Assembly (NCBI RefSeq): GCF_030123505.1
Contig: NZ_CP126115.1
Coordinates: 1,254,001-1,318,000, forward strand
From: Neobacillus sp. YX16
GTDB lineage: Bacteria; Bacillota; Bacilli; Bacillales; Cytobacillaceae
DNA length: 64,000 bases
Direction of reading: 5' to 3'
Of this stretch, positions 43,722 through 52,769 are shown piece by piece. Each line of letters opens with the position of its first letter. The first letter of the stretch is position 1. A program made the position numbers and the translations under genes. The notes under the pieces are model-generated. The model did no database searches. It saw only the letters and a program-made list of their open reading frames with translations, and was not told the DNA's origin.

Positions 43722-44682
43722 ATGGAACGCAAAGGGTTTGCCACAGCAGCCACAATTAAAAGGCAAGGATTTCTTATCCTTGTCCGATTTTCATACTGAT
43801 GAGATTCTCTACCTTTTAGAGGAAGCAAAGGAACTGAAAAGCCTTCAAAAACAAGGAAAACCACATCCTTATTTGAGCGGAAAGGTTCTAGGGATGATAT
43901 TTGAAAAATCTTCTACTCGTACTAGAGTTTCCTTTGAGGTAGGGATGCTCCAATTAGGGGGGCATGCAATTTTCCTAAGTTCAAGGGATATTCAGTTAGG
44001 AAGAGGAGAAAGTATTTCAGATACAGCAAAAGTTTTATCACGTTATATCGATTGTATGATGATCAGAACGTTTTCACACGACTCTGTTAAAGAACTGGCA
44101 GAGCATGCAACGGTTCCGGTAATAAACGGTTTAACTGATCTGCATCACCCGACTCAAGTGATGGCGGACTTATTAACGATTCAAGAGCACAAAGGCAAAT
44201 TGGCCGGCTTAAAAATGTGCTATTTAGGCGATGGAAACAACAATATGGCTCATTCATTAATGGAAGGAGCCGCAAAGGTTGGTATGCATATCAGCATTGC
44301 AAGCCCTCCTGGCTATTTACCTGATGGCAAGATCACAGAAAAGGCGATTGAAACAGGGAAAGTAACGGGAAGCAAAATTACGATTACACATAATCCGGTA
44401 GATGCCATCAAGGATGCGGATATTGTTGTCACAGATGTATGGACCAGTATGGGCCAAGAAGCAGAAACGGAAAAAAGACTAAAAGATTTAGAAGCATACC
44501 AAGTCAATACGCAAATTTGTCAGCACGCTAAAAAAGATTATATCTTTTTGCATTGCTTACCAGCGCACCGTGGGGAAGAAGTTACTGCTGAAATTATTGA
44601 TGGACCGCATTCTGTGGTGTTTGATGAAGCAGAAAACCGACTCCATGCTCAAAAAGCAATTTTAAAACTTTTACTAGAATAG
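43705..44682 (+). CDS. argF: Ornithine carbamoyltransferase
   Basis: A 325-residue enzyme making citrulline. Carbamoyl-phosphate site SSTRTR, then LHHPTQVMADLL, the ornithine/SMG-like loop SMGQEAE and HCLPAHRGEEV are all present. I place the start at ATG 43705 (GTGGAG upstream) within the carB 3' end. Last gene of the first arginine operon; no terminator follows before the argG promoter. Confidence 0.95.
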   Translation: MSNVIKWNAKGLPQQPQLKGKDFLSLSDFHTDEILYLLEEAKELKSLQKQGKPHPYLSGKVLGMIFEKSSTRTRVSFEVGMLQLGGHAIFLSSRDIQLGRGESISDTAKVLSRYIDCMMIRTFSHDSVKELAEHATVPVINGLTDLHHPTQVMADLLTIQEHKGKLAGLKMCYLGDGNNNMAHSLMEGAAKVGMHISIASPPGYLPDGKITEKAIETGKVTGSKITITHNPVDAIKDADIVVTDVWTSMGQEAETEKRLKDLEAYQVNTQICQHAKKDYIFLHCLPAHRGEEVTAEIIDGPHSVVFDEAENRLHAQKAILKLLLE

Positions 44683-44702
44683 TAGATTTTATTTGGATTG
44701 TT

Positions 44703-44737
44703 ATGTATAATAATTCTATTGATTGAATAATAATTCA
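44703..44737 (+). promoter_or_regulatory. argG promoter region with ARG boxes
   Basis: The perfect dyad TGAATAATAATTCA lies at 44724-44737 and a second AT-rich box, ATGTATAATAATTC, lies just before it, holding a TATAAT -10 at 44706-44711. No clear -35 box is visible. Confidence 0.75.
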
Positions 44738-44760
44738 TATAGATACGAGGAGATAACAAA

Positions 44761-45972
44761 ATGGCAAAGGAAAAAATCGTTTTAGCTTATTCAGGCGGAT
44801 TAGATACTTCAGTTTCAGTTAAATGGATTCAGGAGAAATATGGTTATGATGTCATTGCACTAGGTCTAGATGTGGGTGAGGGAAAGGATCTGGAAGCGAT
44901 TAAACAAAAGGCATTGAACGTAGGAGCTATTAAAGCTTATATGATTGATGCAAAAGAATTGTTAGCACAAGAATATATTTTGCCAGCTTTAAAGGCAAAT
45001 TGTTTATATGAAGGAAAATATCCATTATCTTCTGCACTATCTCGACCGCTAATTTCAAAATTATTGGTAGAAGTGGCTGAAAAAGAAGGGGCTGCAGCTG
45101 TTGCTCATGGCTGTACTGGTAAAGGAAATGACCAGGTTCGCTTTGAGGTTTCCATTCAAGCGTTAAATCCAAATCTAAAGGTTGTTGCTCCAGTTCGTGA
45201 ATGGGGAATGACTCGTGATGAAGAAATTAAGTATGCGCAGGAAAACGGTATTCCAATTCCAGTAGATTTAGACAATCCATTCTCGATTGACGCTAATATT
45301 TGGGGACGTGCTTGTGAGGCGGGTGTGTTAGAGGATCCTTGGGCAGAGGCACCTGAAGCTGCTTTTGACTGGACAGCACCAATTGAATTAACTCCAGACC
45401 AAGCAGAATATATGGAAATTGAATTTGAGCAAGGTGTTCCTGTTGCACTAAATGGTGAGAAACTGCCATTGGTGAAATTAATTGAAACATTAAACGAACT
45501 TGGCGGCAAGCATGGCGTCGGTCGTATTGATCATATTGAAAATCGATTAGTAGGAATCAAATCTAGAGAAGTGTATGAAAATCCAGCAGCCTTAATTTTA
45601 ATTAATGCTCACAAAGAATTAGAATTCTTAACACTTACGCGTGAAGTAACACAGTTCAAAACCCAAGTAGAGCAGCAAATGGCAAAAATCATCTACGAAG
45701 GACTTTGGTATTCACCAATAAAACCAGCTCTTGATGCATTTATTGATGAAACACAGAAGGTAGTAAGTGGAACAATCCGTGTTAAGCTTCATAAAGGCAA
45801 CCATACAGTAGTTGGTCGTAAGTCGCCAAACAGTCTTTATAATGAAGAATTGGCAACTTATTCAAAAGGAGATGCCTTCGACCATAATGCGGCTGTTGGA
45901 TTTATCAAAATTTGGGGACTGCCAACAAAGGTATATTCTGAGGTAAATAATAAAGAAAAGATAACGAAATAA
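44761..45972 (+). CDS. argG: Argininosuccinate synthase
   Basis: A 403-residue ATP-dependent ligase joining citrulline and aspartate. The PP-loop [15 protein letters not shown] opens the protein, and [14 protein letters not shown] and [14 protein letters not shown] follow. GAGGAGATAACAAA precedes the ATG. It heads the argGH unit; a hairpin separates it from argH. Confidence 0.95.
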   Translation: MAKEKIVLAYSGGLDTSVSVKWIQEKYGYDVIALGLDVGEGKDLEAIKQKALNVGAIKAYMIDAKELLAQEYILPALKANCLYEGKYPLSSALSRPLISKLLVEVAEKEGAAAVAHGCTGKGNDQVRFEVSIQALNPNLKVVAPVREWGMTRDEEIKYAQENGIPIPVDLDNPFSIDANIWGRACEAGVLEDPWAEAPEAAFDWTAPIELTPDQAEYMEIEFEQGVPVALNGEKLPLVKLIETLNELGGKHGVGRIDHIENRLVGIKSREVYENPAALILINAHKELEFLTLTREVTQFKTQVEQQMAKIIYEGLWYSPIKPALDAFIDETQKVVSGTIRVKLHKGNHTVVGRKSPNSLYNEELATYSKGDAFDHNAAVGFIKIWGLPTKVYSEVNNKEKITK

Positions 45973-45979
45973 TATAGGT

Positions 45980-46002
45980 GCCCTCGAAACCTTTTCGAGG
46001 GC
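45980..46002 (+). other. Intercistronic hairpin argG-argH
   Basis: GCCCTCGAAA and TTTCGAGGGC form a 10 bp stem with a 3-base loop. No T run follows, so it is likely an mRNA-processing or stability stem, not a full terminator. Confidence 0.6.
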
Positions 46003-46032
46003 AAACTTGTTAGTTTTAAGGAGGAGCAATCA

Positions 46033-47409
46033 ATGTCCAAATTATGGGGCGGACGTTTTACAAAAGAAACAAATAAGCTTGTTGAGGAATTTACAGCTTC
46101 CATTTCCTTTGACCAAAAGCTTGCCAAAGAGGATATTGCCGGCAGTATGGCACATGTTCAAATGCTGGGTGAATGCGGCATTATCCCGACTGAGGATGCC
46201 GAAAAAATAAAAACGGGCTTACTTGAAATTAAAAAGATGGTTGACCAAGATGAGGTTGAGTTTTTAGTAGAAGACGAAGATATTCATATGAATATTGAAA
46301 AGTTATTGATTCAAAAAATTGGACCTGTTGGCGGCAAGCTCCATACCGGACGCAGTCGAAATGACCAAGTTGCAACTGATATGCACCTTTACCTAAGAAC
46401 AAAGACAACTGAAATTATTAAATTAATTGAGGACGTTCAATCGTCACTGCTTGTACAGGCAAAAGAGAATGTTAATACATTAATCCCAGGTTATACTCAC
46501 TTGCAGCGTGCCCAACCAGTGTCGTTCGCCCACCATGTAATGGCCTATTTCTGGATGTTTGAACGTGATAAAGAGAGATTGATTGATAGCTTAAAGCGTG
46601 TTAATTGGCTTCCGCTTGGTGCTGGCGCCTTAGCAGGGACAACTTTTCCTATTAAACGTGAACGTGTGGCAGAGCTGCTCGGATTTGAAACGATTTATCC
46701 AAATAGCATGGATGCCGTTAGTGACAGGGATTTTATATTAGAATTCCTTTCGATTGGTTCTATTATCATGACTCATATTTCAAGATTATCTGAAGAGCTT
46801 GTGATTTGGTCAAGCCAAGAGTTTCAATTTGTTGAGCTTGATGACTCCTTCTGTACAGGATCCAGCATTATGCCGCAAAAGAAGAACCCAGATGTTCCTG
46901 AGTTGTTAAGAGGAAAGACTGGCCGTGCTTTTGGAAATTTGATTGGCTTACTGACTGTCCTTAAGGGCTTGCCGCTTGCATACAATAAGGATTTACAAGA
47001 GGACAAGGAAGGGATGTTTGACACAGTGGAGACACTGGAAGGCTCCCTTATGCTGTTAGCTCCAATGATTGAAAGTATGACGGTAAACAAAGATATCATG
47101 CGAAAAGCGATTAATAACGATTTCTCAAATGCGACGGATATTGCCGATTATTTGGTTAGAAAAGGTCTGCCATTTAGAGAGGCACATGAAGTCATCGGAA
47201 AGATTGTTTTATATGCGATTCAGAACCAAAAATTCTTGCTTGATTTAAGTTTTGATGAATACCAAGAGTTCAGTTCTTTATTTGAAGAGGATATATATGA
47301 GGTTTTATCACCAGAACATGTTGTAGCCGTTCGAAATAGCTTCGGGGGCACATCACCATCACAAGTGGTAGAACAAATTAAGCTTGCTGAAAGTAAACTA
47401 AGTAAATAA
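46033..47409 (+). CDS. argH: Argininosuccinate lyase
   Basis: A 458-residue fumarase-superfamily enzyme that yields arginine and fumarate. The signature [20 protein letters not shown] holds the catalytic serine loop; [12 protein letters not shown] and [10 protein letters not shown] are also present. AAGGAGGAGCAATCA precedes the ATG. Terminator after the stop. Confidence 0.95.
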   Translation: MSKLWGGRFTKETNKLVEEFTASISFDQKLAKEDIAGSMAHVQMLGECGIIPTEDAEKIKTGLLEIKKMVDQDEVEFLVEDEDIHMNIEKLLIQKIGPVGGKLHTGRSRNDQVATDMHLYLRTKTTEIIKLIEDVQSSLLVQAKENVNTLIPGYTHLQRAQPVSFAHHVMAYFWMFERDKERLIDSLKRVNWLPLGAGALAGTTFPIKRERVAELLGFETIYPNSMDAVSDRDFILEFLSIGSIIMTHISRLSEELVIWSSQEFQFVELDDSFCTGSSIMPQKKNPDVPELLRGKTGRAFGNLIGLLTVLKGLPLAYNKDLQEDKEGMFDTVETLEGSLMLLAPMIESMTVNKDIMRKAINNDFSNATDIADYLVRKGLPFREAHEVIGKIVLYAIQNQKFLLDLSFDEYQEFSSLFEEDIYEVLSPEHVVAVRNSFGGTSPSQVVEQIKLAESKLSK

Positions 47410-47412
47410 TCG

Positions 47413-47439
47413 AAAACCACCTAAGGGTGGTTTTTATTT
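47413..47439 (+). terminator. Terminator of argGH
   Basis: AAACCACC pairs with GGTGGTTT and is followed by TTATTT. Confidence 0.85.
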
Positions 47440-47500
47440 GTATTACTGTCAAAAATATTAGATAATTCCCTCATATGATGTTTTATAAAGGAGGAAAATA

Positions 47501-48361
47501 ATGAAATTACGTGTCTCAGTTGTTCAGTATCACTTACATACGATTCAGTCCTTTGAAGAATTTGCCGCACAATGCGAGCATTATATAAAAACCGCTGAGG
47601 AATTTGGAGCAGAGTTCGTTCTTTTCCCTGAGTTCTTCACCACACAGCTGCTATCAATAGGAAATGGGCAGGGCCAGAGTCTGACTATCAATGACTTACC
47701 AGCTTACACAGATCAATACCGAGAATTGTTCTCGAATTTTGCCAAACAAACCAACATGCACATCATTGCTGGTACACATGTTATTGAAAAGGGCGGTAAG
47801 CTTTATAATACGGCGCATTTATTTTATCCAGATGGAAGGATTGGCGAACAGGCAAAGCTCCATATTACCCCTACAGAAGTGAACGAGTGGAACATGGAGA
47901 AAGGTGACAGTTTTCAAATATTCGAAACGGACAAAGGAAAAATTGCCCTGCTCACTTGCTATGACATTGAGTTCCCAGAAATTGTCCGGATGGCCAAAGC
48001 AAAAGGAGCCGATGTTATATTCTGTCCTTCATGTACCGACGACCGCCACGGCTTCCATCGTGTTCGCTACACTAGCCATGCAAGGGCAGTTGAAAATCAG
48101 GTTTATGTTGTCTTAACCGGTACTGTTGGTGCCCTGCCAACCGTCGATTTCATGCGTGCTAATTTCGGTCAGGCTGTAATCATAACTCCAAATGATATTC
48201 CGTTCCCGCCAAAAGGTATCTTAGTGGAAGGGGAACTGAACAACGATATGGTTGTGACAGCAGACCTTGATCTGGAATTATTATATGAAGTTAGAGAACG
48301 AGGTTCCGTAACAACTTGGCGTGATCGTCGAACTGATTTATATCCGGATTGGGAAAAATAA
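47501..48361 (+). CDS. Nitrilase-superfamily carbon-nitrogen hydrolase
   Basis: A 286-residue amidase-type enzyme with the Glu-Lys-Cys triad: Glu in LFPEFFTT, Lys in AKLHITPTE and Cys (about residue 153) in LTCYDIEFPE. It starts an operon of three genes; the next two encode acetyltransferases. In B. subtilis YhcX a GNAT domain and a nitrilase domain are fused in one protein, so these neighbours may form one complex here. The amide or nitrile substrate is unknown. Confidence 0.88.
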   Translation: MKLRVSVVQYHLHTIQSFEEFAAQCEHYIKTAEEFGAEFVLFPEFFTTQLLSIGNGQGQSLTINDLPAYTDQYRELFSNFAKQTNMHIIAGTHVIEKGGKLYNTAHLFYPDGRIGEQAKLHITPTEVNEWNMEKGDSFQIFETDKGKIALLTCYDIEFPEIVRMAKAKGADVIFCPSCTDDRHGFHRVRYTSHARAVENQVYVVLTGTVGALPTVDFMRANFGQAVIITPNDIPFPPKGILVEGELNNDMVVTADLDLELLYEVRERGSVTTWRDRRTDLYPDWEK

Positions 48362-49065
48362 TGACGAAGGGTGGAGCGGCCTTGTATCATAGTGAATTCT
48401 TTGTTTTTGACCAAGAAAAGCCAATTCCAGTGGTCAGTCGTAATTACACACAAGATGATTTTGACGCGCTCATTCAAATTCAGTCTGAATGCTTTCCTCC
48501 TCCATTTCCATCGGAATTATGGTGGAATAAAGAGCAATTATCCAATCATGTCATGCTTTTTCCAGAAGGTGCTATATGTATTGAAGTGGATGGTACATTA
48601 GCAGGTTCCCTCACAGGTCTTTGTGTCAATTTTGACCCTAACCATATGGAACATACATGGGAGGAAATGACGGATCATGGATACATTACAAATCATAATC
48701 CCAATGGTAACACACTATATATTGTGGATATCAGTGTACGCCCAAAATTCCGAAAGCTTGGTCTTGGAAAACTGATGATGCAGGCCATGTATCATGTTGT
48801 GATTCAAAAAAAACTTGAGAGGCTGCTTGGCTGCGGAAGAATGCCTGGTTATCATAAACTGGCAGATACGATGACACCGGAGAGGTATTTAAATAAAGTC
48901 CTAAAAGGGGATTTAAAAGATCCTGTTATTACCTTTCTGCTTCGTTGCGGAAGAGTGCCAATTGGCATTGTAGAAAATTACCTTGATGATGAGGAATCAT
49001 GTCATTATGCTGCATTAATGGAGTGGAAAAATCCATTTTTAAAAGAGAAGGGGAGTCTAAGCTGA
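48361..49065 (+). CDS. GNAT acetyltransferase, partner of the nitrilase
   Basis: A 234-residue GNAT protein; the acetyl-CoA motif is VRPKFRKLGLGKLMMQAMYH near residue 130. The ATG overlaps the nitrilase stop by one base. TTG 48382 after GGTGGAG is a good alternative start. Its length beyond the usual 150-180 residues, and the segment CGRMPGYHKLADTMTPERYL, match the N-terminal GNAT part of YhcX-like proteins. The acceptor is not known. Confidence 0.8.
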   Translation: MTKGGAALYHSEFFVFDQEKPIPVVSRNYTQDDFDALIQIQSECFPPPFPSELWWNKEQLSNHVMLFPEGAICIEVDGTLAGSLTGLCVNFDPNHMEHTWEEMTDHGYITNHNPNGNTLYIVDISVRPKFRKLGLGKLMMQAMYHVVIQKKLERLLGCGRMPGYHKLADTMTPERYLNKVLKGDLKDPVITFLLRCGRVPIGIVENYLDDEESCHYAALMEWKNPFLKEKGSLS

Positions 49066-49733
49066 TGGAATATATACGTATAACAAGTATTACAGATCCA
49101 AATTTTAAAAAACTACATGACTTAATGAAAGATATTTTTCCGCCAGAGGAAGTATTAGAGTATGAATTATGGAAGGAACCTCTAGAAGACACAGGTATTC
49201 GTGTATTTGTTGCAGTGAATGGCGATGAGGTTGTTGGTGCAACGGAGTATCGCTATTATCCAGATTGGAATATAGCGATGACAGATTTCACCATTATAAG
49301 CAAACCGGGTCTTAGCCTGGGAAGATTTTTAGCACAAAACCGCTTAAAGGACTTGAACAAGCTTGCAGCTAAAAACGATAAAGAACTTTTCGGTATGTTT
49401 GCTGAAATATATGACCCCTACCGGGTAGGTCATGAATTTGGCGGTGTCAAAGTTATGGATCCTTATGTACGCCGCGAGGTTCTTTCGCATTTAGGTTATA
49501 AACGAATTGATTTAGACTATGTTCACCCTTCTTGGGAGAATGATGGTGAGGCTGTGAAGGGACTCGATTTTTGCTTTATGCCAATGAATGATGAGCTAGA
49601 ATCTATATCTGCTGCACTTGTAGCTGATTTTCTTACTGACTATTACTCCATTCTTTCAAATAAGCCACAGGAATGGCTCGAAATGATTGAACAATTAAGG
49701 AGTAAGGAAACCATCTCCTTATTGCCGCTTTAA
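49065..49733 (+). CDS. GNAT-like protein, third gene of the nitrilase operon
   Basis: A 222-residue protein with a GNAT-like core (IRVFVAVNGDEVVGATEYRY and SLGRFLAQNRLKDLNKL) but a degenerate acetyl-CoA loop. ATG 49065 overlaps the previous stop by one base and follows AAGGGGAG; the open frame upstream (from 48999) lies within the preceding gene. Probably a diverged acetyltransferase acting with its neighbours. A terminator follows. Confidence 0.75.
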   Translation: MEYIRITSITDPNFKKLHDLMKDIFPPEEVLEYELWKEPLEDTGIRVFVAVNGDEVVGATEYRYYPDWNIAMTDFTIISKPGLSLGRFLAQNRLKDLNKLAAKNDKELFGMFAEIYDPYRVGHEFGGVKVMDPYVRREVLSHLGYKRIDLDYVHPSWENDGEAVKGLDFCFMPMNDELESISAALVADFLTDYYSILSNKPQEWLEMIEQLRSKETISLLPL

Positions 49734-49746
49734 TAGTAATTAATTC

Positions 49747-49778
49747 GGGAGTCTGTTATTACGGACTCTTATTTTTTT
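49747..49778 (+). terminator. Terminator of the nitrilase/GNAT operon
   Basis: GAGTC (49749-49753) and GACTC (49764-49768) form a short stem followed by TTATTTTTTT. Confidence 0.7.
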
Positions 49779-49782
49779 ATCA

Positions 49783-49855
49783 TTATCCACAAAATTGTCC
49801 ACATGTTAAAGCTTTATATAATTAGTAATCCACATACTTACACACAGTATCCACA
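49783..49855. promoter_or_regulatory. DnaA-box cluster
   Basis: A perfect DnaA box TTATCCACA (49783-49791) is followed by three one-mismatch boxes in the same direction: TTGTCCACA (49795), TAATCCACA (49826) and GTATCCACA (49847). A poorer inverted match TGTGGAAAT lies at 49881. The surrounding 150 bp are very AT-rich. No dnaA or dnaN gene is here, so this is not oriC; a DnaA-titrating or regulatory cluster is likely. Confidence 0.6.
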
Positions 49856-49971
49856 AGTGAAGTTTCTAATCTATAATAACTGTGGAAATTCGTTTCTAAT
49901 ATATACAAATTATTAAGTTCACATCCTATTCATATTTCCAACATTATTACGTTAAAAAACTGTGAAAGTCA

Positions 49972-50000
49972 TTGTCATTGGTGGGGAACGGGAGTATAGT
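49972..50000 (+). promoter_or_regulatory. Sigma-A promoter of a small transcript
   Basis: TTGTCA (49972-49977) and TATAGT (49995-50000) are exactly 17 bp apart. No annotated gene follows on this strand for 800 bp. Confidence 0.65.
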
Positions 50001-50006
50001 AAAGAT

Positions 50007-50165
50007 GTAAAGGAGATAGTGAAGAAATTCACAATCGCCTGCATCGTATTACCGGGTCCTATTGCCTTTAATGGTGGAATCTCTCTATAGGGCGCGATGA
50101 TTTAATTATTTTTTCCCCCTTATATATTTTTAAAGAAGCAGGAATATCCTGCTTCTCTTTTTTTT
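50007..50165 (+). ncRNA. Candidate small RNA, about 160 nt
   Basis: The expected start lies about 7 bases after a good promoter, and transcription should stop at the hairpin GAAGCAGGA/TCCTGCTTC (50135-50155) with its long T run. The RNA could fold: GTGAA-GAAA-TTCAC (50019-50032) forms a GNRA-like hairpin, and GGAGAT can pair with ATCTCT about 60 bases later. AAGGAG at its 5' end and a 23-codon frame from GTG 50019 (MKKFTIACIVLPGP...) allow a peptide, but the spacing of 3 bases is poor. I match it to no known RNA family. Confidence 0.45.
50135..50165 (+). terminator. Terminator of the candidate small RNA
   Basis: GAAGCAGGA pairs with TCCTGCTTC, followed by TCTTTTTTTTT. Confidence 0.85.
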
Positions 50166-50202
50166 TGCAGCATAAAACTGCTGCCTGCTTTGTTAAAAAG
50201 GG

Positions 50203-50391
50203 TTATTTTCTACGCTTATTTGTAACGCGCTGGTTGGCTGCATTCGCTCGTGCCATTGCTTCAAGATCTGCATGATCCGCAAATTCAGCGGAATACTCCA
50301 CATCGTTTCCATCTGATTTCATGTTCTTAGGTACCTGTGGAAGAGATGCTTTGTTTTTATCACGAGAATTATGTCCACGCGAACGACCCAT
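50203..50391 (-). CDS. yfhD: YfhD family small protein
   Basis: A 62-residue basic, polar protein starting MGRSRGHNSRDKNK and carrying HADLEAMARANAANQR, which fits B. subtilis YfhD. I use the ATG at 50391, seven bases from AAAGGGG, not the longer frame to 50418. Likely a sporulation-related small protein; the exact role is not known. First gene of the conserved yfh block. Confidence 0.85.
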   Translation of the reverse strand: MGRSRGHNSRDKNKASLPQVPKNMKSDGNDVEYSAEFADHADLEAMARANAANQRVTNKRRK

Positions 50392-50532
50392 TACAAAAAC
50401 CCCTTTCAAAGTTGGCATTAAGGAACAAAAAGGTTCCCTTATATAGCCTTTACTAATTAAAAGAGTTCATGAATGGAAAAAACTCCTTATCATTTGCGAG
50501 TCGGCGACAAGCTGGAGCCTTCCGCTTTTTTC

Positions 50533-50667
50533 TTATAATCGAGTCTTTTTGTCATGGAAGCCGCCAGCACGGTCTGCCATTTTAAATTCACGCTGGTAGG
50601 ATACTTCCTGCATACTTGTAAGTGAATATTTTCCTCTATCCTTATCTTTTTTCTTCTTTTCTGCCAT
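50533..50667 (-). CDS. yfhE: YfhE family small protein, 44 aa
   Basis: This short gene is not long enough for most callers. AAAGGAATGAGCAAT precedes the ATG. The product begins MAEKKKKDKDRGKYSL and contains TSMQEVSYQREFKMADRAGG, as in B. subtilis YfhE. It lies next to yfhD in the same order as in B. subtilis. Function unknown. Confidence 0.82.
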   Translation of the reverse strand: MAEKKKKDKDRGKYSLTSMQEVSYQREFKMADRAGGFHDKKTRL

Positions 50668-50814
50668 ATTGCTCATTCCTTTCAACATTTAATTTTGTTA
50701 ATCGTTAAAAAGCTTATGGAAAAAATTAAGCACATTCTCCATTTTTACCTTTTCAGAATGGAATGATACTCCATTGTGGAAAAAATATGATAAAGTATTG
50801 GTGAGGTGAATGCT

Positions 50815-51624
50815 ATGGCTGTTATTACAAAAATCACCACACAGCAGAAAAATACAGATCGCTTTAATATTTTTATGGACTATGGAAAAGGTGAAGAATA
50901 TGCCTTTAGTGTTGATAGTGCTGTATTGATTCGATTTGAATTAAAGAAAGGGATGGAGATTGATGAATTTTCCATCTTAGAGATACAATTTCAAGACGAT
51001 ATCAGGAAGGCCTATAATCGTGCAGTTAATTATTTGGCAAGAAGAATGAGATCTGAAAAAGAGATAAAGGACTATCTTGCACAAAAGGAAATAGAAGAAC
51101 CTATTATTAAAGAAGTTATTCATAAATTAGCTGCTCAAAAATATATTAATGATGAGGAATATGCCCTTTCTTTTGTAAGAACCCAAATTAATACGACAGA
51201 TAAAGGTCCAGACTTAATCCGTATGGAGTTAAAAGAGAGAGGCATCAATGAGGGGATAATCAAACATGCAATAGCGGTTTACTCTGTAGAAAATCAAGTT
51301 GAAAAAGCTATTAAGGTGGCAGAAAAGTTAATCAAAAAGAGTTCAAAGGAATCTCAACGAATCGTTAAGCAAAAAGCAGAGCAATTCCTATTAAGGAAGG
51401 GCTACCCCTTCGATGTGATTCATCTGGCGCTAACTGAAGCAAATACCGATAAGGAACAAGATGAGGAAATGGAAGCCATAAGGTATCAAGGCGAAAAAAC
51501 ACAGCGGAAATATAGTAATTTTACCGGTTTTGAATACAGCCAAAAAATGAAACAAGCTCTTTTCCGTAAAGGATTTTCAATGGATTTGATTGAAAAATAT
51601 TTAGAAGAAGTCGGAAAATCATGA
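50815..51624 (+). CDS. recX: Recombination regulator RecX
   Basis: A 269-residue protein of helical repeats (RMRSEKEIKDYLAQKEIEEP, INDEEYALSFVRTQI, KAEQFLLRKGYPFDVIHLAL). RecX binds RecA filaments and modulates recombination. ATG 50815 follows GAGGTGA; GTG 50806 lies inside that site. This is yfhG in the B. subtilis order. It converges with an SDR gene across a terminator. Confidence 0.9.
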   Translation: MAVITKITTQQKNTDRFNIFMDYGKGEEYAFSVDSAVLIRFELKKGMEIDEFSILEIQFQDDIRKAYNRAVNYLARRMRSEKEIKDYLAQKEIEEPIIKEVIHKLAAQKYINDEEYALSFVRTQINTTDKGPDLIRMELKERGINEGIIKHAIAVYSVENQVEKAIKVAEKLIKKSSKESQRIVKQKAEQFLLRKGYPFDVIHLALTEANTDKEQDEEMEAIRYQGEKTQRKYSNFTGFEYSQKMKQALFRKGFSMDLIEKYLEEVGKS

Positions 51625-51646
51625 CGCAGTTCCGTCATGATTTTTT
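51615..51646. terminator. Bidirectional terminator recX / SDR
   Basis: AAAATCATGAC pairs with GTCATGATTTT; the stem covers the recX stop codon. Confidence 0.85.
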
Positions 51647-52312
51647 ACTTTCGATGATAATCTCATCTTGATCGAGTTGATTCATTATTATTTCGGCTAC
51701 TTCTTTAGGTGAACGAAAACGAGAAGTGTCGGCAATGTGAGTGCTCCCTTCCCAAAATGGGGTATCCATGCCGCCCATATATATGGCTTTTATTTTAATC
51801 ATGCTATTTTCGTACTCTTTTTGCAGGCTTTCCGTAAAGCCCCTAACAGCAAATTTACTTGCGGCATAAACAGCTTCATTCACTTTTCCTCTTAAACCCG
51901 CTGTTGAAATAATATTCACCAGCAGCCCTTCACCTTGTTCTTGCAGTAAAGGTAAGACAGCTTTTGTCATTAAAATCGTTCCGAGAACATTCGTGTTAAG
52001 CATTTCACTGATTTCTTTCACAGGAATGTTCACAAACGGTCCGAAATGACCGACACCGGCATTGTTAACCAACCCAACAATTTTGTGGTTTTTGCTAATT
52101 TCTTGGATCTTTGAAAAAATATCTGCTTCGTTCTGTAAGTCAAGAACAACGGAATCTGCCACGCCGCCTCCTTGTTCGATTTCGGTTTTAACAGCAGTAA
52201 GTTTATCAAGAGTTCTCCCAGTCAATAAGACATGATAACCCTGCTGCGAAAATAATAAGGCTAATTCTTTCCCCAAGCCAGAACCTGCTCCGGTAACAAT
52301 GATGGTTTTCAC
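51635..52312 (-). CDS. Short-chain dehydrogenase/reductase
   Basis: A 225-residue SDR with the NAD(P) motif VTGAGSGLGKELA, the NNAGVGHFG strand, catalytic Ser in NIISTAGLRG and YAASK. Classic fold; the Arg in TGRTLDK suggests NADP. The substrate is unknown. B. subtilis has other genes at this position, so this one is a local insertion or replacement. Confidence 0.88.
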   Translation of the reverse strand: MKTIIVTGAGSGLGKELALLFSQQGYHVLLTGRTLDKLTAVKTEIEQGGGVADSVVLDLQNEADIFSKIQEISKNHKIVGLVNNAGVGHFGPFVNIPVKEISEMLNTNVLGTILMTKAVLPLLQEQGEGLLVNIISTAGLRGKVNEAVYAASKFAVRGFTESLQKEYENSMIKIKAIYMGGMDTPFWEGSTHIADTSRFRSPKEVAEIIMNQLDQDEIIIESKKS

Positions 52313-52397
52313 TGAAATCTCTCCTTCAACCTTTATTATTTACATAAAAATAACTATACTAAAATAAGAGGAAAAACGAAAATGGGAGTGGACTTAG

Positions 52398-52721
52398 ATG
52401 CAGCAGGAGAAACGATATAGTACGATGACAGAGCATGAATTAAAGCAGGAAATTGCCCAGTTGTTAGAAAAAGGGAGAAAAGCAGAGCAAATGGGTATGG
52501 TTAGTGAATATGCAGTTTTAGAAAGAAAAGCAGCGATGGCTCGATCCTATTTGTTAGATCCTACTGCTTTTAAACCTGGTGAAATATATGAGCTTGAAGG
52601 CGACCCTGGGGAATATTTTAAGATTGACTATATGAATGGTGTCTTTGCTTGGGGATACCGCTTAAAGGGTGATGGCAAAGAAGAAGCATTGCCAATTTCG
52701 ATGCTAAAAGGGTTAAAATAA
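52398..52721 (+). CDS. yfhH: YfhH family (DUF1811) protein
   Basis: A 107-residue protein with an N-terminal helical part (MTEHELKQEIAQLLEKGRKA) and a C-terminal beta part (PGEIYELEGDPGEYFKIDYM), matching YfhH. The upstream GGGAGTGG is a usable ribosome site. It keeps the B. subtilis position after recX. The fold is known as SH3-like; function unclear. Confidence 0.87.
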   Translation: MQQEKRYSTMTEHELKQEIAQLLEKGRKAEQMGMVSEYAVLERKAAMARSYLLDPTAFKPGEIYELEGDPGEYFKIDYMNGVFAWGYRLKGDGKEEALPISMLKGLK

Positions 52722-52728
52722 ATAGTAA

Positions 52729-52766
52729 AACAAACCAGAGAAGACTTCTCTCTCTGGTTTGTTTAT
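52729..52766. terminator. Terminator of yfhH
   Basis: AAACAAACCAGAGA pairs with TCTCTGGTTTGTTT. It may also serve the converging small gene. Confidence 0.85.
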
Positions 52767-52769
52767 TTG

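Noticed and set aside
49783..49900. Origin of replication
   Set aside because: DnaA boxes are clustered, but dnaA, dnaN, gyrAB or rpmH are not near and no DUE can be shown; a DnaA-box cluster is the safer call.
50019..50090. 23-residue peptide gene
   Set aside because: AAGGAG is only 3 bases from the GTG and no homologue comes to mind; kept only as a note in the small RNA entry.
50060..50100. T-box or other known riboswitch
   Set aside because: TGGTGGAATC has a slight T-box look, but the T-box core and a downstream amino acid or tRNA synthetase gene are absent, and the unit ends in its own terminator.
50495..50532. Fourth copy of the interspersed repeat family
   Set aside because: AAGCTGGAGCCTTCCGCTTTT recalls the fused ends of the family, but about 100 bp of core are lacking; it may be a remnant, yet the evidence is too thin to annotate.
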